Positions 20,601 to 62,375 are shown, counted from the first letter of the stretch. The stretch is 64,000 nt of DNA from Tyto alba (GCF_018691265.1 NW_024881329.1:2542001-2606000), one strand, 5' to 3'. Made by a program: numbers and translations. Notes: generated by a model not told the origin, from the sequence alone.

Positions 20601-23600
20601 CTGATGCTTCATTAAGAATTACCATAGCCAAGCAGTTACCTACATCAGGAAACAGCACGCTCATTTTCCTATTCCACTAACTAGGCAATTACAGGGACTC
20701 CTGCTTTAGGGAATGTTATGTGCTAATACGCATAGACATAGCGAAACCACCCTGTTAGTGCCTTTTATTGATGTGTCGACATAATGCCTTTTAAACAAAC
20801 CTGTCGACCATATTGAGAATCTTAAACAGCTCATTGAATTAATGTAAATAAAACCATTTACAGGTTTTATTGTCTGATGGTCTAAACTGGGCAAATATGA
20901 AGGTTATGCTGTTGTTCTATAAAAGTGTGTTTGTGAAACCATAATACTTAACCACATGAAAGACATTTGTTAAATTTTAAATTAATATCTATAATATATA
21001 CCTAGAGTTCATCAACTGCAGGACAGAATTTAAGATCACTGAACAAACTAAATTGGGAAAGAAATCTGTACAACATTCACATGCAGGGCCCTTTTCCTCC
21101 CAATCCAAATTAATGACCTGTGCTTGCTCTAGGCTTTCCAAAACAGAAAATACCAACAACATTCAATCAGGTGGAGGACTGCAAAACAGTCAAATAGACT
21201 AAAAGTAATTTGAAAGATTAGATGACACCAATTACCTTGTAAACTGGAAAACAATATCTCCAAATTATTTTGGTTAATAAAGAACCGTAGGTCCCTATTT
21301 ATCAATCTTTTCTTACTTCTTACGCATATTTTGAAAAATCTGCATGATCTAGGAATACTAAACAAGATGATAAATACTTCTCCCTTTACACCAACATTTC
21401 TCTTTCCTCCTCATTTCAGTGTAACTTTTTCTGTTTCCTCTTCTTTTGAAGCAGCACCTCCAGGCAGTGATTTAAGAAGCTATTTCGTTGATCTTGGCTT
21501 CTTTCACCCCCCTTACCTCCCTTTCTCTATTGACATTTGATAGCACTTCCCACTTTTTAAATATAATAACTTCTTGTCTAAGGAGTTCGATGTGTTCATT
21601 CACGTCACCTACTTGTCTCCCAACACGCACATTGACCTTCTGCATCGTTAATTTTGCCACTACACATAACACAGTTCCATCTATTGAGAGCTCAGAGATT
21701 CTCTTCTCCAAGAGGCAACATACTGCCTGGCAATGAGTTGTACCAGAACATTTTTATGGATACTTTTACATCTCCTGTTTTCACACTTTCATTGCCCGAG
21801 CCTCTAGATTATGCTGCCAACACAAAGAGAAGTCACTGATTTGGCATATCAGTCTCCCCAAATACTGCGCCAATAGCTAAGAGGAGTATATACAAAAGGT
21901 CACTTACTGTAATCCTGAAAATAGGAGGTATGTGCAAAAGGGCTTGCCTGATATATGAGTATCATGCAGAGCCCTGACATTTTCATGATTTTGGGGATCT
22001 AGAACTTTAAGGAGTGGGCTACAAACTCAATGCCTCCTTTCTGCACAGTTTCAGAAGGTACCATTAAAACATGCTCTGCTGATGTTCTTTAAATAACCAG
22101 TCATACTCCACTTTTGTTATGAAAATCATAGATACACTTGATTGGAATCTAAAAATTAAGATATTGCAGATCTTGAATCCATTTTTACTTACTCCTCTTT
22201 CTAAAGCCTCTGCCTTTCCCTCTCTAGAGGAGCAAAAGGTTCTTAATTGGATTTTGTCTCCAGTAGAAAAGGACTGAGAATTTCTTTTGCATAAGCTTCC
22301 TTCACCTCACCTAACCCAACTCACGTGATAGCACAAATAAGCATTTCTATTTAAAAGTGACAATCAAAGAAACAAAAATGCTGTGTTCTAACATCTAGTA
22401 TCACAGCAACTTTGTGGTTGTTTATACAGAGAAGGTCACCACATAGTCCTTATGGTCACACTGTTTGCTGACAGCTGACTATGCCACAACTCTGAGGTAA
22501 TTAAGCTCCCCCGATTTTCCCAGCTGCTTTCACTGTTTGTTTTATTCCCCCACTGAAGATAGCAGTGATGCATCACCTTCAATATACAAATATTCAGATT
22601 AGCTCAAGGAGCTGAGCCATGTCTCAAGTGCATTTTAGCACTCTGCTGTATTTCAGCAGCGAAACACAGATCACGTTAAATTCCTTTGAAACATTCCCTT
22701 GACATGAAGGCCAAGCCCTGGTCCTCAGGTAGCGAGGCCTTGCGTCACCTGAATTGAAGTCCTGAAGTATGTCAGAAAGTATTTGGCCGCCTCTTGCTTC
22801 CAAGCTGTGTGAACATGCCGAAACCCTGAGACACACAACTCATCCTTCCATTTCCTTAAAAAAATAAATGCGCCCCAGAGGTTATCAGACTTGTCTTACC
22901 AGCTGTTTCAATGGAATTATTTACATTTATCATTTTAAAGTATTCCCATAATACTCTGTGTCAGAAAAGAAAAAAATATAATTGCTTTTGGCATCATCTT
23001 TATAAGGTTTTCTTATTCAGACACCCAGTTTTTGAAGTTTCAAGCAGCCTTTTTCACATAGACAAAAATAGCACTTGAAAACATGTTATTTAGGATGGAG
23101 AGGGAAAGAGTTCTCAATCTTCCTGCTACATGCTGATTTTTAACTCGGGCTGAAAAAAAAAAAAAAAATCTCCCTTCACAACTTCCTCTTGCCAGTACTA
23201 TAAAAAAAACACCCAAACAGGTACCTTGGAGGGTTATTTTCTGTGCAACGACCTCAGTACCAGTTTCAGCCAGCAGCAGCACACAGGTTAGACTAATTGA
23301 TAGTCTATGCCTGTTAGTGGGACTTGGATCAAATTGAAACATCCAGATGATTGTACATTATAGCTGTATATCACAGTCAATTAACAATCAAGGAAATGCG
23401 GAGTTGATAAATAAAAGACATTCAAAAAATACAACAATAACGCAAAGCTTCTCACACTCCAGCGCTCCCTGTGTGACCTGTAATGAAACAGAGCCTGATC
23501 TAAACCATTGAATTCCGTGAAAATATTCCTGCTGATACCAGGCAGCTTTGAATGAAACCTCTCATTTATGGAAAAAGGCAGATAATGTTGTTTAAATTAT

Positions 23601-25005
23601 TTTAAGTACCTCACTGCAGCTTTATTCTTATGACTGTAATGATTAGACACGCTGCTTACCTGCCATGAGTTTCTTTTCAAACACTCCCCACACTTGTTGG
23701 TAGCATCACCAATGTTAATTCATTTCCTGCCTGCAGGTACCTCTCGTCACAAGAGAAGTTCCAGCAGGCATTATGGAACACAAAAACCTGATTGCTTTCC
23801 TCCTCTCTCCAACTAGGCTCGGTGTGCTTTTTCAAGAAAATATACTACTTGCCCCATATTTCATGATGCACTTGTATTCATGGAGAATATCAGTGCTGTG
23901 AGACAGCCCACTCTTGGTATACTCAAGAGCAAGGTAACGTGAAAGAGGAGGACACGAGAAACCCCTTGCTGACAGTGTGCACAGACAGGGTAACAACTCA
24001 AAATGGGGGACAAAATGTAAGAATTTCTAAGCTGTACATGAACCTGCCCTTTCCAATCAATTAGTATTCAGTAAGATTCAAATTTACACTTTATAAAAAA
24101 TAAGTAGTAATTTTCTTCATAGGATTTAGGACATTTGGGATGAAGAAAATTATTACTGAAAGAAACCTGAACATTTTAACACTTCACCACTATAGAAAAC
24201 ACTTGAGGTGAAAAGACAAAAGAATAGCATAGCACACCCCCTGCCCAGTTGTTGAAGAGTTTCTCCATATTTTCTAACACCATTTGTAAGTTAATGGGAG
24301 TTTCAAATTTACTGCAAAATTCTATGCTATTAAAGCTATGCTGTTATAGCCTTTTATGCTTTGTATTTTCTTCAGCAGTGTTGTGGCTGTGCTGGAACTG
24401 CAGATCCGATTTCCAGTGTTCAATGTTGTTCAGTGCCTTACTAGCTGTGAACAAACAAATCATTATGTGCGACAATGAAAAAACATAGGACAGGCTGATT
24501 AACAACAGACTGACTACAAAAGGTTTTAAGCTTGGAAACATATTCTAGAACAAGCAGAGTGGCATTTTCATTCTTCAAAATGATAGAAAACGAAATGATC
24601 AAGCCCAGATAAGAAGTTACTACAAAAGTCAGAATTTCAAATTCATTAGGACAAATGTATACATCAACTACTTTTTATAAAGCTCAAATTCTAGACACCT
24701 TAAAATTGGGAAGCTGAACTGATACCATTCTCAGCTATCTGGATCTCTAGCTTGCTAAAAATTTATTCCAAGCACAGCTGTATTGTTTGGAACTATATGA
24801 AACATCATCTGGACTCTCAGAGTTACCACCCAGCCAGGAAATTAAACTGAAATTGTTTCCAGTTTATTTACACATCACATTAAACTAAAAAAGTATCTCA
24901 CAAAAACAAATGATGTTGTTAATCCATGCCATGCCATTTGAGAACAGAATAAATTCCATTTTATAAAGGGAATTAAACTTAGTGAGCTGGCTCTAAATCA
25001 AAACT
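17631..25005. other. Intergenic region between convergent MUC5B and TOLLIP
   Basis: About 7.4 kb with no gene I can support. It contains a CpG-rich patch (18.83-19.32 kb, listed separately), scattered A/T runs (for example 19889-19906) and otherwise unique-looking AT-rich sequence. Frames such as the minus-strand frame at 21472-21711 show no recognisable domain. Confidence 0.7.
18830..19320. other. CpG-rich patch in the intergenic region
   Basis: About 490 bp of markedly higher GC and CpG content than the AT-rich flanks, with runs such as CTACCCGGGG, CGCCGGCAGG and ACCGGCGCGGCCGG. It holds two perfect palindromes, TGGCGTACGCCA at 19260-19271 and GTTAGGCC-C-GGCCTAAC at 19277-19293. No domain is recognisable in its open frames. 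It could be an orphan CpG island or an old GC-rich repeat. Confidence 0.55.
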
Positions 25006-28000
25006 ATCACAGAGTATCTCAAGTTGGAAGGGACCCATAAGGATCACTGAGTCCAACTCCCTGCTCCTCACAGGACTATTTAAAACTAAACCATAGGACT
25101 AAGAGCACCATCCAGACGCTCTTTGAACTCGAACACACTCAGTCCCATGACTGCTTCCCTGGGGATCCTGTGCCAGTATCTAACCACCCTCTCAGTGAAG
25201 AACCTTTGCCTCATGTCCAACCTGCACTTCCCCTGGTGCAGCTTCATTCCATTTCCTCATGTCCCTGGAGAGATCAGACCAGCCCCTCCTCCTTCTGCTG
25301 CCCCCCTTGAGGAAGTTGTGGACTGCGATGAGGGAACTCTGCAGCCTTCTCCTCTCTAAACTGAAGAAATCAAGTGACCTCAACTACTCCTCACAAGTCT
25401 TGCCCTTGAGCTCTTTCACAATCTCGGCCGCCTTCCTCTGGACACACTCCAATGGTTCAATGACTTTCTTCTACGTAGGTGCCCAAAACTGCACCCAGTA
25501 CCCGAGGCGGGGCCGCCCCAGTGCCACGCAGAGTGGGACAGTCACCTCCCTCGACTGGCTGGTGATGCTGGGCCTGATGCAGCCCAGGACACGGTTGGCC
25601 CTTTTGGCTGCCAGGGCTCACTGTTGACTCCTATTCAACTCACCAACCAACCCACACCCCCAGATCTCATTCCACGGGGCTGTTCTGCAGCCTCTTGTCC
25701 CCCAGTTTGGATGTTTAACCAGGATTACCCCGTCCTGGGTGAAGAATCTGGCACTTGCTCTTGTTAAAGTTCATACAGTGGGTGATTGCCAGCTCCCCAG
25801 TCTATTCACATCCCTCTGCAAGGCCTCTGCCCCCAAGGGAGTCCACAGCTCCTCCCAGTTTAGCATCAGCAGCAAACTTACTTAATGTATGTTTGACTCC
25901 TGCACCCAGACCATTTATAAAAACATCAAAGAGTGCTGGCCCTAAGACTGAGCCCTGGGGAGCCCCACTGGTGACTGGCTGCCAGCCTGATGTAGCCTCC
26001 TTTCCTGTAACTCTCTGAGCCTGGCCCATCAGCCAATTGTTCACCCAACATATCATGGACTTGTCTAGCCGTGTGCTGGGCATTTTCTCCAGAAGAATGC
26101 TCTGAGAGACAGTATCGAATGCTTTGCTGAAGTCCAAAACCATCACATCCACTGGCTTCCCTTGGCCAACTAGATGGGTGCTCTTGTCATAAAAAGAGAT
26201 TTAGTCAAGCAGGACTTTCCCCTCATGAACATGTGTTGGCTGTGATCAACGACTGCACTGCGTCTCGAGTGTTTTTCAGTAACTCAAAGAATAACCTTCT
26301 CCATAATCTTACCAACCACTAAAGTGAGACTGATAGGCTTGCAAAATATCAGGGTCTTCCTTCTTTCCCTTCTTGAAAATTAGGACATTTGCCAGCTTTA
26401 AGTCAACTGTGACCTCTCCAGACTCCCAAGACCATTGAAAAATAAGAGAGAGCACTCCCATGATAACATCAGACAGATCTTTCAATACCCTGGGATGAAT
26501 CCCATCAGGCCTCATCGACTTCTGCATCCAGCTGGAGCAGAAAGTCTTGAACAACTTCGGTCAGCTGGGAGTTTATCATCCCTCCAGTCACAGTCTTCCA
26601 GCACAGGGCTCCAGGAGTCCCAGGGCACATCATCAGTGTTAAAGACAGCAGCAAATAAGGCATTAAATGTCTCTGTTTGGTCCACACCCCTATTTGTGAG
26701 GTGATCAACGTCATCAAGCAACAGAACAGTGTTAGCTCTGATCCTCCTCCTTTTGCTGTTAACATCTTTTTTAAAAAGCCCTTTTTGTTGTCTTTCACAG
26801 TACTGGCCAGCTTGAACTCTTATCGAGCTTTGGCTGCATGAGTTTTCTCCCTACAGTGACAAACAGCATCTCTGTAGTCCTCCCATGTCACCTGTCCTTG
26901 CTTCCGATGCCCATACACTTTCCTTTTCCCCCTAAGTTCTAGAAGATGATCCCTTCTGCCCTGGAGGCTTGACTTCTGACTCTCTGGAATTGCCTGCTCC
27001 TGCACTCTTAAGCAACCAGCATTCCTGGAATCCAATACCTCCAAAAGAAGACTCCCAAGGGACCTTACTAAGTAGCTACATCAGCAGCCTGAAGTCTGCT
27101 CTCCCCATACCCAGGGTGGAAGTTTTGCTGGCGGTTTTTCTCCTATTGCCAGTGATTTAAAACTCAACTACTTTATGGTCACTGTGACCAAGGCTGCCAC
27201 CAATCACTACTTTGTAAACAGAGCAGGACTTGTCGGCAAACAACAAATGAAGGAGGGCACCTTTCCTACTCAGGTCCCTTACTACCTGCACCAAAAAGTT
27301 ATCTTCGGCACGCTTCAAGAATTTCCTGGACCATTTTGTGTCTGCTGCATGGTATTTCCAGTTGATGTATGGGAAGTTAAAATCACCCGTAAGGACAAGG
27401 GCAGTAGATCTAGAGATACCCCTTCATTTCTTGTAGAATAATTCACTGGTGTCATCATCCTGGCTGGGTGGTTGACAGTAGACTCCTACAGCAACATCCA
27501 TTTTATTGGCTTTCCCCTTCGTCCTCTCCCAGAGGCTCTCAACCACAGTCACCAACGGTAAGTGCCATACAATCCAACCCCTCCCTTTCATACAGTGCCA
27601 CCCCCCTGCCTCACCGGCCCTGCTTCTGCCTCCTGAGCAGTCTATAACCGACCATCATGGCACACCAGTCACAGGACACATCCCACCACGCTTCGCTTAC
27701 GCCAGCGATGCCATAACTCTAGGACTGGGCCCAAGTTCATAGCTCCTCGTTTATTCCTCATGCTGCATGCATTTGTATACAGACATTTCAAATGTGCTCC
27801 AGTATACACAGCACGTCATGGAGCAGGCTGAAGGACCTCCCTAGCAGACTGTCCCTCAAACGTTGGCATGCTGCCTCCAGACTTACCTCTAGCAAGCCTG
27901 CTTTTATCCCTTTCCCCCTTCACATCTAGTTTAAAGATCTTTCAATGAGCCCTGCTAACTCCTGCACAAAGATCCTTTGCCCGGTTTGTACCCCATCTGT

Positions 28001-28660
28001 TGCCAGCAGGCCTGGTGTCGTGTAGACCGGCTTGTGATCAATAACCCCAAATTCTGCCGGTGACGCTAGTCCCAGAGCCAAGTATTGATTTGCTGGGTCT
28101 TCTTGTTTCTTCCCTCATCACTCCCTGCAACTGGAAGGACAGAGGAGAACACTACCTGTGCTCCCGATCCCTTAATCGGTCATCCCAAGGCCCTGAAGTC
28201 TCTTTTGATCTCCCTTGGACTTCATATTGCACCTTCATCACTGACTGCATGAAAATCAATAATGGATAATAATTCAAGGGCTGTATCAGGGTAGGAAGTT
28301 TCCTTGTCACATCTTTAACCTCAGTTACAGGGAACCAGCAGACTTCTGTAAGAAGTGGGTCTGGTCGGCAAACTGGACCTTCTGTTCCTCTCAGAAGAGG
28401 GTCTCCTATGACAATAACTCATCTTTTTCCTTTATGACAGTGGTTTTGACACAGTGCATAGGCCAATTTAACCTTGGCAACAGCTCCAGCTTAGATGAAC
28501 CATTGTCCTCCTCATTGTTCAGTTCCACTTGCAGAGCCTCACACCTATTATGCGAGGGCACCTGGGACGGTGGGGGAGTCACGGAGGAGATGGGCCTGCT
28601 GTGCTGGGCAGGAACTTGTTGCCCCTGCGCCCACTACTTGCACGTCTATAACTACCTAGT
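25006..28660 (-). mobile_element. Long degraded CR1 LINE (endonuclease and reverse transcriptase), minus orientation
   Basis: Read on the minus strand, it encodes endonuclease-region peptides near 27.1-27.5 kb (VYCQPPSQDDDT, TGDFNFPYINWKYHAADTKW). RT-linked peptides follow: MRPDGIHPRVLKDLSDVI near 26.5 kb, [19 protein letters not shown] near 26.1 kb and [12 protein letters not shown] near 25.9 kb. The 3' UTR ends at 25006 with the CR1-type segment complementary to TTGGAAGGGACC. Several stops and frameshifts are present and the catalytic FADD reads FAAD, so it is dead. The 5' boundary near 28.66 kb is approximate. It is longer than the usual short CR1 3' fragment. Confidence 0.88.
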
Positions 28661-31600
28661 GATTCATTTATAAAATAGCATTAAGCGTTTCAAATCAACC
28701 TGAATGTACCACATGAAGCTGATTATTATTACAGAATCTACGCATTTAAGGTAGAAAAACATCACCTGGTCACACAGTGCCAAGCATCAGAATCTAATTC
28801 CTAAAGAAGCATGGACAGCACAAACGTGGAAAGTAAGTGCAGTGTACCTTTTCACTCACTGTAGTTATAACTGGAGATAGTTTTCAAATAAATTGGATCA
28901 TCCTTCGTTCTCTTCCAGTGATAAATGCCTTAAAATTATAAAGGTTGTCCATTTGTATCCAGTCTGTTTCACATTCCAGATTAGTACAATTCATGTTTTA
29001 AAAACATGTTCTAAGTGAATTCTTTGACTACTTCAAACAGCACTACTTTCCTCGTTCTCCTACACATGGAAATACAGATGTAGCTAAGATTAATTTCAAC
29101 CTACTTGCTTTCCACAAATTCACTTTTCCCATCTATATGCAGATTTTTACATCAAAAGTTATGGTATACCGTAAGTATAGCCTATTTGTTCTTACAAAAT
29201 CAATTATGCTTTTGGGCAAGACAGTAAAGAAAATCCTACTAAAATATACTGCAGTATGAAAATCGATCAACTTGGTTTTCTAAAGAAGCTTCCTGAAGAT
29301 CTAGGAGAGAAAGGTGAAGTCTTCAGCGGTCTACAATTTCAAACTGCATGCAGAGAAGACTGTTAGTATGGTTTTCCATTTTTCCGACTTAACTCTAAAA
29401 AACCACATATTTGTATTTCTTCCTTGATACACTTAAATATTTCAATAATTCAAAATACACTGATTTCTCTTTAAAACCCCACACATCAGCACTTGTTGAT
29501 TAGCATTGAAATGCAAAAGCTAATAAATATTAAAATACTAAATAGATGCTTTAGCAGCCACAAGAATGCCAACATTTGTTTAAGTAAATTAATTCTCAAT
29601 TTTCTTATCTCTCACAGTACACCAGGGAAATGCAAAAGCAAACCGTAAGCTTCAGAACATAAACTGGGATAGAAACTGACACTCAAGGGCTAGAAGTAAA
29701 ATTTAAACATAATTTCATGTCATAATGGGTACTAAGCACATTAAAGAAATAAACCACAAGGAAATTCAGTTGTGAAAGATTCCTCTCAACTATAGATTGT
29801 TAAAAAAGATTAACTCCTGATAAGAAAAACACTATGAACTGGACAGTAAACCCCCAAATATTAGCTTGATAATACACTAACAGTACAGACTAGCAGTTGA
29901 TTAATCATCACTGAGCATAGCAATGCTGTTAAATGAGAAAAGGACCTCGGAGAGCTTTGCAGTCTACCACAGAATTAAGAGTTGATATGTAAATCAAATC
30001 TTTAAAATTCATTGATTATTTGTTAGCAGATATAAGCAGCTCTTATTGCAGCTAAAATAGCACATAACAAGATCTATTTGGAGCTCTTGGACGCTGTTCT
30101 CATCTAGAGGGTTCCAATCCCTTCTCACTGCAGAGCGTTTCCCCCGTACCCACACACTGTTCTGCCCCCTCCCCTGCCCTCCAACGACGCAGCCCCACTG
30201 CTGCCTCCTTCTGTCCTTTACACCAGCAATACTGCAACATTTGCTTGAGAAAGCAGCACCTGGAAGAGTTAGAAAAAGGCACCTACCTAGAGATGAATGC
30301 TTAAAATACTTCTGAGTGTTTACTGGACTAGTCCCACCAGATGATCACATTAAGAACCAGTGTAACTTGTTAACTAATGCACCAGACTGAACAGGAGACA
30401 GTAACTGATATTTGAATTCTAGATCCGACTACCAGAGACTCAAATTGTGGTGCTCTCCAACAGAGACGTAATACACTTTCATTTAGATGATGCATTTATT
30501 AAATTAGAATGAAAAAGTTAATAATGTACTTCAGAGTGCAAGAAACACATTTAGACACTGGACCTCAATACAGAGAAACAACTTCTTCAGAATTATTACA
30601 GCAAAAAAAAACATCCTCTGTACGGCATTACATATCAACCAAACAAGCAGTAACATCTGTAAGGGAAAAAACATTCAGTACCATCAGCAGATGCAAAGAG
30701 CAGTAGAGAAGAAAGTAGCAAGGATCTAGCTAGACAAAAAATGTTCCTACCTTTAGCAAGTTTAGGCTCTTGGCAGAACTCAAACCAGTACTAAGAGCAC
30801 TAACTTTTAGCAGATGCCAGTCTTACACAGCTGGCTTTGGCTCCAAGCTGCCTGAAGCTGTTGAGCAAGAGAGCAGCATGAAACACAGCATTACCCCATT
30901 AGCATCTTGTCAAAAGCTACAATCATAACGAGTGACAATTTATTTGTTTTAAATCAAGAAACAGACTTTCAGTTCCAATACCTTAATTTCACAGACCCTA
31001 GCATAACTAAAGCCTGCCTGCCTTTTTTTTCATCGCTCTCCGATTCAAACCTGACAACAAATAGTTTGACTGTTGACATCTTGAGAAGATATGTATGCTG
31101 AAAAGCTGAGTAGGCTTCTATCAGTGTTTTGTTCTTTTTAACAAGATAAAGTAGCACATCTTGACAGAAGAGTTTCTGTTATAAGGCTTAATTAAACCAA
31201 GACAGAAAATCCCCAGAACAGTATCTAAGTATAGTGTAACATGCTGAAATCTGTCTACTGGCCATACTGCTCCGACATACACCATCTCCAATTCACACAT
31301 CTACCCTCTTTTGCGTGACAATTTGCCTAGAACAAAACAAACAAAAGAATTCTAAGACCAGGAGCCTCCCTCAGAGGCCCAGAGCCTAGTTTATGAATAA
31401 ACCTGGCTAACCTAAGATCCGCACTTACCCCTCCTGGTGGTTAGGGCTGAAAGGTGTTTATTCTGTGCTTGAAATTGAGCCATAATAGGATGCAGTACAA
31501 TTTACCAGCCATTAAGTTGAACCATGACCACTTGCTTTTATAAAAAGCTGTATTATGGATCCCAACGTTTTAATATAAAAATTTAAATATATACATTTTC

Positions 31601-33754
31601 CCTGAATTGTTCCATCCCTAGCAATTCATGCTATCTGTGTAGAAGTTTGAGCAATGGACTCTTCCTGGAGATACCCAAGCATTAAATCCTTACCGAGATT
31701 TATCCTTTTAGGTGACAACGTCACAAATCACTGTGCTGTAACGACTAAATGCCTCTATACCTACTCAATCACAAAATTTACCATGATTGTAGGGAAGGGG
31801 CAAGACTAGTTTCTTGAAGAACACCCGTTTTATTTTTGAAAATAAAAATGTGGTGACTCTACAACTAAAGCACACAGAACTATAGCCTTGAATCTCATTA
31901 TTGAAAAGCCAGTGGAGGATGTATAAAGACACTTAAGCTTTCAGTGGTAAATTTCAGATGGTAAGGGACTCATACCAAAACTTAAAATTCTACATTATGA
32001 AGAGACAGCTTTAAAAGGTCAGAAACTGGGATGATTTTTGGTGCTGTTTCTTAAAAGTTTCAGTATCACTTTTAATCGTTAAAAAAAATAAATATTCATG
32101 CTCTACTGCCAGTGTTAGCTAAAGGCTTCTTGAATGTAGATGGCGGGGAAAAAAAAAATAAAATCACCTTTTCAGCAGATAATAAAGAAAATTTTAAGTG
32201 TGAGACAAAGTATGGGGAAGAAGAGAATATGGGTCTCTCTCCCCTATTCCAAACCCGGCTTTAATGCTCTCATGAATCTCTCAAGAGCCTAGATTTCAAG
32301 TGTACATTCATTCCAACTCTTGAAAATATATAAGGTCTATGGCTATTGTAGAAAGTGTTTGAAATCAAACATTAAAAAGACAAAACAGCAACATTGCACA
32401 TCACTGGAAAAATAAACTGGTGCATACTATTTAAAGTGCATTACTTTACCATCTACAAAAACAGACACTGCAGAAATATATCCAACAGATATAACTGGTG
32501 CATACTATAAGATTCTGCAGCTCCCAAATGAACAGTTGTCTGAAAAAATAACACTAACAATAAATACAAGCAACCTCCTCTGAGGATCAGACTGTAACTC
32601 AGATATGTTAAATTTTCTCTCTCAAAGATCTGCACCAAATAATAGATTGACTTCAGCAACCATAGTCTAACAAGTCATTGAGCAACTCATAATGCCATTC
32701 TTAGATTCTGAAGCTATTTTTCATGCTTCTTTCAGATTACAAGAAAAAATACAATAGTTTTTCCACTAATATAAAACAATAACTTTCCTGAAATACAGGT
32801 GTAAAGAAAGAAGCCTTATAACCAGATGATAGGTTTCTGCTTTTTTAATGTAAGAATACATCTTAAATAATTGTTTACGGCTTCAGTAATTTTCCAGGTA
32901 CAAAAAACTTTCCTTCTGCACTTTTCCTTTGAAATAGCCATGGGAGTGCAGAAGTAGTAGTTAGAGTGCAATTAATTGTGGGAGTACATTAGGGCTCAGT
33001 CCTGTTCTCTGCTACAGCAATACTGTACTAGTTAGAAGTTACCTGTTAAGGTTTTACAGATACATAACAATACTATATGGGTGGATAAAGCCCCAAATGC
33101 ACACCAGATCATATATTGCTTTGGTGCCCAATGACTAGATTGAATAGAAGATGATCATTACAAATACCAACAAGCATAACCTAAGAAATTTAGCTTATTA
33201 ATTTAAAAATCTTCAATCAGAAACAACTGAATATATGACAGCAATAACTAAACACCACAGAACAAGGAAAGGTGTTTTTTTTTTTTAATTTCTGGCAGAA
33301 GCAGACTGCTTGATGAAACCTAAATACTTTAACAAATCAGTTATGTTTAAAGAGCAAACCCTCCATGGAAAAATTTTTTTTTTTTTTCAATCTAACAAAC
33401 ATTAGTAAATCCTGTACTGCATAGAGTTACTTTGTAAGAACAAGTTTATGAAAAGGGGGAGAGAAAGAAAAAAGCAGCATTACTCCCCACCCCATCAGAA
33501 CATAGCCACACAGGGCACAACTGATAGCAGGGATGCTTCAATGCTATATTGTAGGACATAAGCTGAATGGAGTATGTACAGCGTGAGAAAGAAAGTGAAA
33601 AAGATCCGAATGTCCAAGGAGAAAAGGTGTACAATCTTTCACACAGGATGCACTAACAGAAAGCTGTTGGGAAATTCTTCCTCTAGCTAAATCCCTGGCT
33701 TGGCAAGTAAAAATAAGTGGCATCAAGGATGGGGACTATGCAGGAGGTGGGTAT
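28661..33754 (-). other. TOLLIP 3' flank and probable 3'UTR
   Basis: No coding exon is recognised here. The minus-strand TOLLIP 3'UTR must begin at 33754. Candidate minus-strand AATAAA hexamers (TTTATT on the plus strand) are at 31828-31833, 31457-31462 and 30495-30500, so the UTR could be about 1.9 to 3.3 kb long. Which site is used cannot be decided from sequence. The rest is AT-rich without a recognised repeat, apart from T tracts at 33274-33287 and 33367-33388. Confidence 0.5.
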
Positions 33755-61112
<27,358 letters not shown>

Positions 61113-61341
61113 AGCGCCTGCCTTACGCCGAGACCCTTTCTTCTCCTCCTCCTCTCCCCTACCCCCCTCCTCCTCCCTTCCGGCCGTGGCCGTTACTGCG
61201 CCAACAGCCGCCGCTAACCGTCCCTCCGCGCGAGGCTCCCGAGTCAGCTGACCCCGGCCCCGCCCCCGCGCGGGGCGCGCCCGCAGCGACGCATTCCTCC
61301 TCACCCCCCCGCCATTCTGGCGAGTTCCAGCGCCGCGCCGT

Positions 61342-61461
61342 GCGCATGCGCCAGAGGGAGAGCGGCGCCCCCCCGCGTCCCTCCCGCCCCGCGCATGCGC
61401 CCAGCTACTGACAGGGAAGGAATGGGAGGGGGGAAGAGCGGAGCCCCTCTGGCGCATGCGC
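61342..61461. promoter_or_regulatory. Three NRF1-type palindromes
   Basis: Perfect GCGCATGCGC motifs at 61342-61351, 61391-61400 and 61452-61461, starts 49 and 61 bp apart, 230-350 bp upstream of the TOLLIP start codon. NRF1 binds this palindrome and is common at bidirectional CpG-island promoters. Binding itself is inferred. Confidence 0.75.
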
Positions 61462-61640
61462 TCTGCTGCTCTGCGGCCGCCGCAGCCGAGCTGCTCGCTG
61501 GGGGGGGGGTGGGCGCCGCGCTCGGTAGGGGGCGCCGCGGTGCTGGGGTGGAGGCGGGGCGGGGCCGGCGCCGCGGGGCGACATTTTGGGGCCGGGGGTG
61601 GCCCGCTGAGGGGGTCGGTGGGGGGGCCGGGGTGGGTGTT

Positions 61641-62343
61641 CTGCCAGGGGCTATCACACAAGGGCTGTTCCCCTTTCCTTGCTTTGCCTGTCCTCGGGAC
61701 AACTGGCCCGGTGCTGGTGGTTTTCCAGTGTGGGGGGGGAGATGGTGACCTCCTTCAGCTTGCTGAGCAGTTGCAGCCCTTCCCAGAAGAACAAAAGCAG
61801 CTTTAATATTAATTCGAGTGCTGCTTTGGGAGGTAAAATCTGATCGTTTCAAAGCCTACTTAAATAACATAATTGTTTCCTGTTAGGATCCGCTGAACGA
61901 ATTTAGCCCTTAATTAAAATTCTAGTGCAGATTTTGGCAGCTGGAAATAGAACAGTGCAATTAGGAACGCTCCAAATATAGCACCAGCTTTTTTTTTTTT
62001 TTTCCACGCTACCCTAACATCTACTTGGAGTGGGAACAGCCTCATCTTTTTACTTGTTTCTTGATACTCTGAAAGATGAGTGCTCCAGGATGTAATTGAT
62101 TGGGAGCCATTGAACCAATACAGATGATGCCAGCTGAAAGTCAACAGCCTGCTCAAGAGAAAGGCTGCAATGTTCTGTCTTACCCCTACCAACAGTTCCT
62201 CTGCTGGAAGCAGAATTCAGGTCACCCTACAAAACCACTGAAGAAGCAAATCGTCCTTCCCTGGTTCCTACCACTAGAAAAGAAACCAAATCTGGAAAGA
62301 CACAGATTTTCTCTTTAAAGAGAAGGGTAAATTCATGCCCTTA

Positions 62344-62375
<32 letters not shown>

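Noticed and set aside
21472..21711. Minus-strand frame with coiled-coil-like Glu/Arg/Val pattern (MEKRISELSIDGTVL...)
   Set aside because: At 79 codons, with no recognised family, no splice partners and no conserved motif, it is too weak to call a gene or a pseudogene.
25123..25627. Plus-strand frames of 78-122 codons
   Set aside because: They are antisense to the minus-strand CR1 3' region and have no independent support.
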